DNA of 42,264 nucleotides from Chloroflexota bacterium (GTDB taxonomy: Bacteria > Chloroflexota > Dormibacteria > Dormibacterales > Dormibacteraceae), in the NCBI GenBank assembly GCA_005881275.1, contig VBEF01000075.1, positions 1 to 42,264 on the forward strand, given 5' to 3'. How positions within the stretch are numbered: position 1 is the stretch's first letter; every line of letters starts with the position of its first letter. This document shows positions 37,468-42,264 of this stretch, in pieces. The notes beneath the pieces were generated by a model that worked only from the letters and a program-made list of their open reading frames with translations, was not told where the DNA came from and ran no database searches. The translations under genes and the position numbers were made by a program.

Positions 37468-38241
37468 TTAATCCTGGACTCGGTGATTCTCAATTACCTT
37501 CGCCGCCAACGCGCGATACGCCTTGGCTCCATCGGACTCCTTCGCGTACTGAAGTATCGACTGCCCTGCGAGCGGCGTTTCCGCAAAGCGGATCGAGTCG
37601 GTCACTCCGAAGTCGTACACCTTGTCGCCGTACTTCTCCCGCACCGCGGCCAGCACCTCTTGCGAGTGCAGCGCGCGGTGCTTGTATAGCGTCGGCAAGA
37701 TCCCGATCAGCTCCAGCCTCGGATTGAGCCTGCGCTTCACCCGCTCCATCGTGATGAGCAGCTCCTGCATGCCTTTGAGGGCGAGGAACTCAGCCTGCAA
37801 CGGGACGAGCACCTCGTCCGCCGCAACCAGCGCATTGATGACGATGAGGTCAAGCGACGGCGGGCAGTCGATGATGATGAAGTCGTAGCGCCCCTTCGCG
37901 GCTTCGAGCTTGTCGCGAAGGATGCTCTCACGCCCGATCTCGTTGATGAGCTGGTTTTCCGCGCCCGCAAGCTCGATATCGGCGGGGATGTAGTGGACGC
38001 CCATCTGCGGCGCCTCCTGGACGACGTCGGTCACCGTGGTCTCAGGGTCGACCAGAAGGTGGTAGATCGTCTTCTCGAGTTCGCCGGACGGTTTCATGTA
38101 GAGCGTCAGGTGGCCCTGTGCGTCGAGGTCGATGAGGAGGACGCGCTGTCCGACCTCGGCCAGTGCTGCGCCCAGGTTGACGGCGGTGGTGGTCTTGCCA
38201 ACCCCGCCCTTCTGCATCGCGACGGCGATCGTTCGGGCCAA
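37468..38241 (-). CDS. ParA/Soj-family ATPase (orphan)
   Basis: A 257-aa deviant-Walker ATPase. KGGVGKTT (11-18) is the deviant Walker A with the signature Lys, DLDAQGHLT (about 38-46) is Walker A', and IIIDCPPSLD (about 117-126) is Walker B. It positions DNA or protein cargo on the nucleoid. The TTG start at 38241 puts AVAMQKGG where ParA proteins begin, with TAGACT ten bases upstream; an ATG at 38295 would add an unrelated tail. No parB or parS-like dyad is present, so it is not the chromosomal partition locus as seen here. Confidence 0.88.
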   Translation of the reverse strand: MARTIAVAMQKGGVGKTTTAVNLGAALAEVGQRVLLIDLDAQGHLTLYMKPSGELEKTIYHLLVDPETTVTDVVQEAPQMGVHYIPADIELAGAENQLINEIGRESILRDKLEAAKGRYDFIIIDCPPSLDLIVINALVAADEVLVPLQAEFLALKGMQELLITMERVKRRLNPRLELIGILPTLYKHRALHSQEVLAAVREKYGDKVYDFGVTDSIRFAETPLAGQSILQYAKESDGAKAYRALAAKVIENHRVQD

Positions 38242-38314
38242 GAGCGATGCGAGTCTAACTGAAGATCGGCAAGAAGGGGTTCCGGGGCCCGTCATCTAGA
38301 ATGGCGCCCGACCT

Positions 38315-39112
38315 GTGATCATCGACATCCTCGTCGTCCTGGTGCTGGTGATCGCGCTCATCACCGGATTCCAGCGCGGCGTAATCCAGCCGCTGATGGC
38401 CGAGATCTTTTTCTTCGGCACATTGCTCGTGGTTTTTCGGTTCCACGAGCAGTACACGAATGAGATGCAGAAGCTGCTGCACCTCACGCCCGTGTTGAGC
38501 GTGTTCGTGGCCCTGATCATCGCGGTGGTGCTGGGAGCGGTCGGGGGAGCCATCGGGGGCGCCTTTCACCGCATGGAGGCGATCCGAGGGGTGGACGGGC
38601 TGCTCGGGGTCTTCGTCCATGTGGCGGTGAGCCTGGTCGTGATCTACCTGGCCCTGTCGGCCCTGGTCACACTCGACAATGCATTCGAGCCCGCGCTGCG
38701 CACCGCCAACCTCACCGTCGCGCAGGTCAACGACCTCGAGAGCAAGATCCTCTCCAACCCGATCACGGCCGCGATGGTCTCCAAATCGGATCTGCAGGCT
38801 CTCAAGGCCGCCGCGGCCAAGAACAACGCCGCCCACCTCGACTCGGTCGGCGGCATCCACCAGCTGCAGCAGATCTACACCGACTTCCTGCAACCGCAGC
38901 TCCATGGCTCGAGGACGGCCACATTCGTCCTGAGCATCGGCCACCGGCTGCCGTTCATCGGTCGCGTCGGTCCGGACGATCTCAAGCCGATTCCGACCAG
39001 CAGCCCCGCGACCTGCCCGTCGCCTACGCCCAAGGCCGGCGCGACGCCCAGCCCCAGTCCCAAAACAAGTCCCACGCCCGTCGTGTGTCCGACTCCTACG
39101 CCGACGAAGTAA
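38315..39112 (+). CDS. CvpA-family membrane protein
   Basis: A 265-aa protein. The first 125 residues contain four hydrophobic helices in the CvpA/colicin V production pattern (VIALITGFQRGVIQPLMAE, then GAVGGAIGGAFHRMEAIRGVDGLLGVF). An exposed helical region (about 130-215) and a Pro/Thr/Ser tail with three cysteine-proline segments (TPKAGATPSPSPKTSPTP) follow. The tail looks like a cell-wall spanning linker. GTG 38315 is the start, with TAGAAT twelve bases upstream. The stop codon TAA lies within the -10 of the next gene. Confidence 0.78.
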   Translation: MIIDILVVLVLVIALITGFQRGVIQPLMAEIFFFGTLLVVFRFHEQYTNEMQKLLHLTPVLSVFVALIIAVVLGAVGGAIGGAFHRMEAIRGVDGLLGVFVHVAVSLVVIYLALSALVTLDNAFEPALRTANLTVAQVNDLESKILSNPITAAMVSKSDLQALKAAAAKNNAAHLDSVGGIHQLQQIYTDFLQPQLHGSRTATFVLSIGHRLPFIGRVGPDDLKPIPTSSPATCPSPTPKAGATPSPSPKTSPTPVVCPTPTPTK

Positions 39113-39115
39113 CTT
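39110..39115 (+). promoter_or_regulatory. -10 element TAACTT for leaderless acyl-CoA dehydrogenase gene
   Basis: TAACTT ends six bases before GTG 39122 and includes the cvpA stop codon. Confidence 0.5.
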
Positions 39116-39121
39116 AGTCGC

Positions 39122-40321
39122 GTGCTCGACCTAGCCCTCACTCCTGACCAGGAGCAATTGGTTGCCGCCGTCCGCGATTTCTGCGCCCGGGAGTTCGCGC
39201 CCCGGATCGCCGCCGACGACCGCGCCGGGCACCACGACCCGGAGATCTTCGCCAAGCTTGCGTCGCTGGGGCTGCCCGGAGTTTGCTTCCCCCAGCGTTA
39301 CGGCGGCTACGGTCTCGATTACCTGTCGCTGGGTCTCGTGTGTGAAGAGCTCGAGTACGTCGACACCGTCTACCGGACCGTCCTCTCTGTGCATGTCGGC
39401 CTGGTAGGGATGGGTCTCTACACATGGGCCACCGAGGACCAGAAGCAGCGGTGGCTCGTGCCCATGGCCTCCGGCAAGAAGCTTGCGTGCTACGGCTTGA
39501 CCGAACCGAACGCCGGCTCGGATGTCGCCTCGATGCAGTCCACCGCGCGCCGCCGCGGCGACGCTTACATCCTGAACGGGCAGAAGGTCTGGGTGTCTGA
39601 TGCGGACACGGCCGACTACATGCTCGTGTTCGCGAAGACCGATTCGAAAGCCGGCGGCCGCGGCGTATCGGCCTTCATGCTCGACCGCGAAGCGTGTGGC
39701 AATGCCCTGCGCACCGAGCCGATCGAAAACCGGCTCGGCATTCGTGCGGGGGACGTCGGTTCGATCTTCATGAGCGACCTCGAGATTCCGGAGACAAACC
39801 GCATCGGTGACGAGGGCGACGGCTTCAAGATCGCGATGAGCTGCCTCGACAACGGGCGCTACACGGTCGCCGCCGGCGCGACCGGTACCGTGCGGGCGTG
39901 CCTCGACGCCTCGGTCAAGTACGCGCGCGAGCGCAAAACGTTTGGCCAGGAGATCGGGCGCTACCAGCTGGTCCAGCAGATGATTGCGCGCATGTCACGA
40001 GACCTCGAGATCTCCAGGCTTCTCTATTTCAAGGTCGCGTGGATGAAGAACACCGGCGCACGGCACACACGCCAGGTCTCGATGGCCAAGCAGTACGCGA
40101 CGGATGCCGCATTCAACGCCGCGCATGACGCGATCGAGGTGCACGGCGCGTATGGATATTCGGCGGAGTACCCGGTCGAACGTTTCCTGCGCAACGCCCG
40201 CGCGCCGATCATCTACGAGGGCACGCGCGAGGTGCACACGATCCTGCAGGGGGAGTACGCGCTTGGCTATCGCGAGGACCGGCCCGTCAAGAGGTCGCTG
40301 CCCCCTTACCAACCGGATTGA
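39122..40321 (+). CDS. Acyl-CoA dehydrogenase, glutaryl-CoA dehydrogenase-like
   Basis: A 399-aa FAD flavoenzyme oxidising acyl-CoA to enoyl-CoA. CYGLTEPNAGSDVASM (about 121-136) and VWVSDADTADYMLVFAKT bind FAD and substrate, RKTFGQEIGRYQLVQQMIA (about 270-288) is the dimer/FAD segment, and the catalytic Glu366 lies in IIYEGTREVHTILQG. The YEGT-x-x-VH-type end is closest to glutaryl-CoA dehydrogenases, but the decarboxylating Arg/Tyr set cannot be checked here. Together with the hydratase and carboxylase at 24-26 kb it indicates acyl-CoA metabolism. The MFS gene starts within its stop (TTGA). Confidence 0.92.
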   Translation: MLDLALTPDQEQLVAAVRDFCAREFAPRIAADDRAGHHDPEIFAKLASLGLPGVCFPQRYGGYGLDYLSLGLVCEELEYVDTVYRTVLSVHVGLVGMGLYTWATEDQKQRWLVPMASGKKLACYGLTEPNAGSDVASMQSTARRRGDAYILNGQKVWVSDADTADYMLVFAKTDSKAGGRGVSAFMLDREACGNALRTEPIENRLGIRAGDVGSIFMSDLEIPETNRIGDEGDGFKIAMSCLDNGRYTVAAGATGTVRACLDASVKYARERKTFGQEIGRYQLVQQMIARMSRDLEISRLLYFKVAWMKNTGARHTRQVSMAKQYATDAAFNAAHDAIEVHGAYGYSAEYPVERFLRNARAPIIYEGTREVHTILQGEYALGYREDRPVKRSLPPYQPD

Positions 40322-41658
40322 CGGTCGCGGCTGCGGCTGCGCCGCCGAAGCGGCTGAACCATTTCGATTTCGTCGTTCTCTCGCTCTACTGGGTGGCGAT
40401 CGGGTACCTGTGGAACAGCCTGACCGCGCTGATCCTCCCTGACCTGATCATCCAGCTCGTCGGCCGGGAACATGAGGGCCTGGCCGCGAGCTTTCTCAAA
40501 TCACTCGGGACGCTGGTGGCGATCCTGTGGCAGCCGGCAATCGGAGGCATTTCTGACCGCACCATCACTCCGTGGGGACGCCGGCGTCCCTTCATCGTCG
40601 CCGGCACGGCCGGCGACGTGCTCTTCCTGACCGGAATCGCGCTCGCGGGCAACTACTGGTGGCTGGTCGCGTGCTACTTCCTGCTGCAGCTGGCGTCCAA
40701 CACCGCGCAGGCTCCGTATCAGGGGCTGCTCCCTGATGTGGTGCCCGTCGAGCAGCGCGGCACGGCGTCCGGCTACTACGGCGTAGCCAACCTCGTCGGT
40801 ATCGCGAGCGGCACAGTCGGCGCGGGCCTGCTGCTCGCGCATTTCGGGCGGAGCGCGGCGGTGACGTCGATCGTCGTGGTTCTCGTCACAACGATGCTCG
40901 TGACAGTGCTTGTCGTGCCGGACCGTGCGGCACCGGTCGAAGGGCAGTTTCGCAGCGCACGTGAGCTGCTGTCGAAAACGTTCGCGGTTCCGTTTCGCAA
41001 TCGGGACTTCCTGTGGCTCATGGTCTCGCGACTGCTCATCTTCATGGGCTTTGGCGGACTTCAGAACTTCGCTTTCTTCTACTTCGACAACGTTTTCTTT
41101 CAACATGACCGCAAGGCCACGACCATCGCCGCTTCAACGTTGTTGGGGCTTTCGATCGGCGTCGCGGCGCTGATCACATGGCCCGCATCCAGGCTCTCCG
41201 ATCGCATCGGACGCAAGCCGCTCATCTTCACCTCCGGCCTTTTTGGAGCTGCCGGCACGCTGCTCCTCGTGTTCAGTCACTTCTTGTGGGTCCCGGAAGG
41301 CTTGCTGTCGCCCCTTGCACGCTTGCTCAAGGTCCCGGACCTGGCCGCCCAGGCCACGCTCAGCGGCCTGGTCATCGGCCTCGGGCTTGGCGTTTTCTTC
41401 TCGGTGGACTGGGCTTTCATCCAGGACATAATTCCGCCGAACGAGGGCGGCCTCTACATGGGCTTCTCGAACATCGCCACAGCCGGCGCGGGCATCATCG
41501 CGGTGTTCATCGGCGGGCCAATCCTCGACACCTTCAACGCCGGACCGCGGCTGCTCGGGCTTCCGGGTGGTTTTCCCGTCGTCTTCGGCCTCTTCGTGGT
41601 GTGGTTTGTGATCGGGTCGCTTAGCATCCTCAAAGTGCCGGAGAGGAGACGGGTGTGA
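40318..41658 (+). CDS. MFS transporter, SLC45/GPH sugar-transporter-like
   Basis: A 446-aa transporter with about 12 membrane helices. GGISDRTITPWGRRRPFIVAG (about 76-96) is the motif-A variant of sucrose/proton SLC45-like and GPH symporters, and the repeat WPASRLSDRIGRKPLIF (about 283-299) is its second-half copy. A charged loop (VVPDRAAPVEGQF, about 200-212) separates the halves. The likely cargo is a sugar or glycoside, by proton symport. TTG 40318 overlaps the acyl-CoA dehydrogenase stop, and its own stop overlaps the next start, so a three-gene operon results. Confidence 0.88.
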   Translation: MTVAAAAAPPKRLNHFDFVVLSLYWVAIGYLWNSLTALILPDLIIQLVGREHEGLAASFLKSLGTLVAILWQPAIGGISDRTITPWGRRRPFIVAGTAGDVLFLTGIALAGNYWWLVACYFLLQLASNTAQAPYQGLLPDVVPVEQRGTASGYYGVANLVGIASGTVGAGLLLAHFGRSAAVTSIVVVLVTTMLVTVLVVPDRAAPVEGQFRSARELLSKTFAVPFRNRDFLWLMVSRLLIFMGFGGLQNFAFFYFDNVFFQHDRKATTIAASTLLGLSIGVAALITWPASRLSDRIGRKPLIFTSGLFGAAGTLLLVFSHFLWVPEGLLSPLARLLKVPDLAAQATLSGLVIGLGLGVFFSVDWAFIQDIIPPNEGGLYMGFSNIATAGAGIIAVFIGGPILDTFNAGPRLLGLPGGFPVVFGLFVVWFVIGSLSILKVPERRRV

Positions 41659-42264
41659 ACCTGGACGGACTGCGCCCATGGGGAGGCTTGGGGGGCGGTG
41701 AGCCTGCCGACTTCGTGGTCGCGGGCATTCCTTACGACGGCTCGGCGGTGTATCGCAAGGGGGCGGCTGTCGCGCCTCAGCGCATCCGCCAGCTCTCGGC
41801 GGCCATGCCCCCGGTCACCGAAGAGGGCCACCTCCTGGCGGGCCTCCACGTCCAGGACATCGGCGACCTCGACGCGGGCGGCGATATCGAGGCCGGCTGG
41901 ATGCGGCCCATGGAGCGGCTCGCCCGGGTCTCGCCCAACGCTTTCCTGACCGTGCTCGGGGGCGACCACTGCACCGCGATCGCCACGCTGGCCGCTCAGG
42001 TGCGGAGGCACCCGGGCCTGTCGGTGCTTTGGGTCGACGCGCATCCCGACCTGTGCGACTTCTCACGTGGGGGCCACTGGACCTGTGGGTGCGCGCTGAG
42101 GCGTGCCCTGGAGGCATCAGGCATCGAGCCGGCGCGAGTTGTCATCGCGGGCGGCCGCGACTACGACCCGGAAGAGCTCGAGTTCATCGCCGCGAACGGA
42201 ATGCTGTTGGTCTCCGCGGTGGAGATCGCCCGGGACCTTGACGGCGCCGCGAGAAAGGTCGCGG
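41655..42264 (+). CDS. Arginase/agmatinase-family ureohydrolase, 3'-truncated by window edge
   Basis: GTG 41655 lies within the MFS stop, and 203 codons are open to the window end. VVAGIPYDGSAVYRKGAAVAPQRIR (about 22-46) and DIGDLDAGGDIE match the family start. LTVLGGDHCTAI (about 109-120) corresponds to GGDHS and VLWVDAHPDLCD (about 135-146) to DAHxD, giving the Mn ligands. The next expected motif, HGTPFR, appears as GHWTCGCALRRAL with two Cys in place of Gly/Thr/Pro. Substrate could be agmatine, guanidinobutyrate or another amidine; the altered loop leaves it open. Confidence 0.85.
   Translation, partial: MNLDGLRPWGGLGGGEPADFVVAGIPYDGSAVYRKGAAVAPQRIRQLSAAMPPVTEEGHLLAGLHVQDIGDLDAGGDIEAGWMRPMERLARVSPNAFLTVLGGDHCTAIATLAAQVRRHPGLSVLWVDAHPDLCDFSRGGHWTCGCALRRALEASGIEPARVVIAGGRDYDPEELEFIAANGMLLVSAVEIARDLDGAARKVA

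Noticed and set aside
1-42264. CRISPR array or prophage
   Set aside because: No regularly spaced repeats with unique spacers, no cas genes and no phage structural genes; the only recombinase is broken.

Overview
The window is a GC-rich, densely packed bacterial chromosome segment. Many genes overlap by 1-56 bases, and many starts are GTG or TTG. The gene set includes an ATP-dependent DNA ligase of archaeal-like length, a Ski2/HelY-type helicase, an HspR repressor, a DUF2342 zincin, acyl-CoA carboxylase and dehydrogenase, an ATP-type PEP carboxykinase and CCA-encoding tRNA genes. Together with an apparent abundance of leaderless starts this suggests a soil-type Terrabacteria lineage such as Dormibacterota/Chloroflexota or a deep Actinobacteriota relative. 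That placement is inference; there is no rRNA gene or other decisive marker.

Layout. 1-2753: end of pckA, a SLOG-fold protein, moaD-moaE and a small membrane protein. 2804-5829: an O-methyltransferase pair, a twin-hairpin tandem repeat, clpP and a GT87 membrane glycosyltransferase carrying an in-frame palindromic repeat. 5826-11571: a DNA-metabolism cluster (MBL hydrolase, ATP-dependent ligase, two small cysteine-rich proteins, MBL exonuclease), then nnrE, a SufR-type Fe-S regulator and a divergent, strongly signalled unknown 104-aa protein. 11577-14747: TetR divergent from a SnoaL/NmrA pair, then a serine hydrolase. 14761-16159: a scar region with a cNMP-binding protein, a Kelch remnant and a broken tyrosine recombinase. 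16177-21816: PlsC acyltransferase, amidase, phosphotransferase, two paralogous lipoproteins, two inverted tRNA-Arg genes, an alpha/beta hydrolase and an ankyrin protein. 21832-27121: PNPOx, UbiE plus UbiA-like protein, acyl-CoA carboxylase plus enoyl-CoA hydratase, a 3'-truncated mntP and an ATPase fossil. 27153-31247: hspR, zinc ribbon, DUF2342, SLOG-like protein, SDR and epimerase. 31309-36382: helicase/DUF503 divergent from pyrE-pyrC-lipoprotein. 36387-42264: a variant MBL protein, a 33-aa membrane peptide, a second palindromic repeat, orphan ParA with a small partner, CvpA, acyl-CoA dehydrogenase, an MFS transporter and a partial ureohydrolase.

I see no CRISPR array, phage module or recognised defence island. 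The most interesting signals are regulatory and structural. TANNNT sits exactly six bases before the start codon of seven or so genes, which implies leaderless mRNAs. Symmetric -10 elements appear to be shared by divergent gene pairs. A 63-bp tandem repeat upstream of clpP has two hairpins per unit and one compensatory base-pair change. A SufR-like regulator faces an unknown small protein instead of suf genes. The ligase and MBL exonuclease are grouped with small zinc-type proteins, and several genes are eroded or have changed active-site residues.
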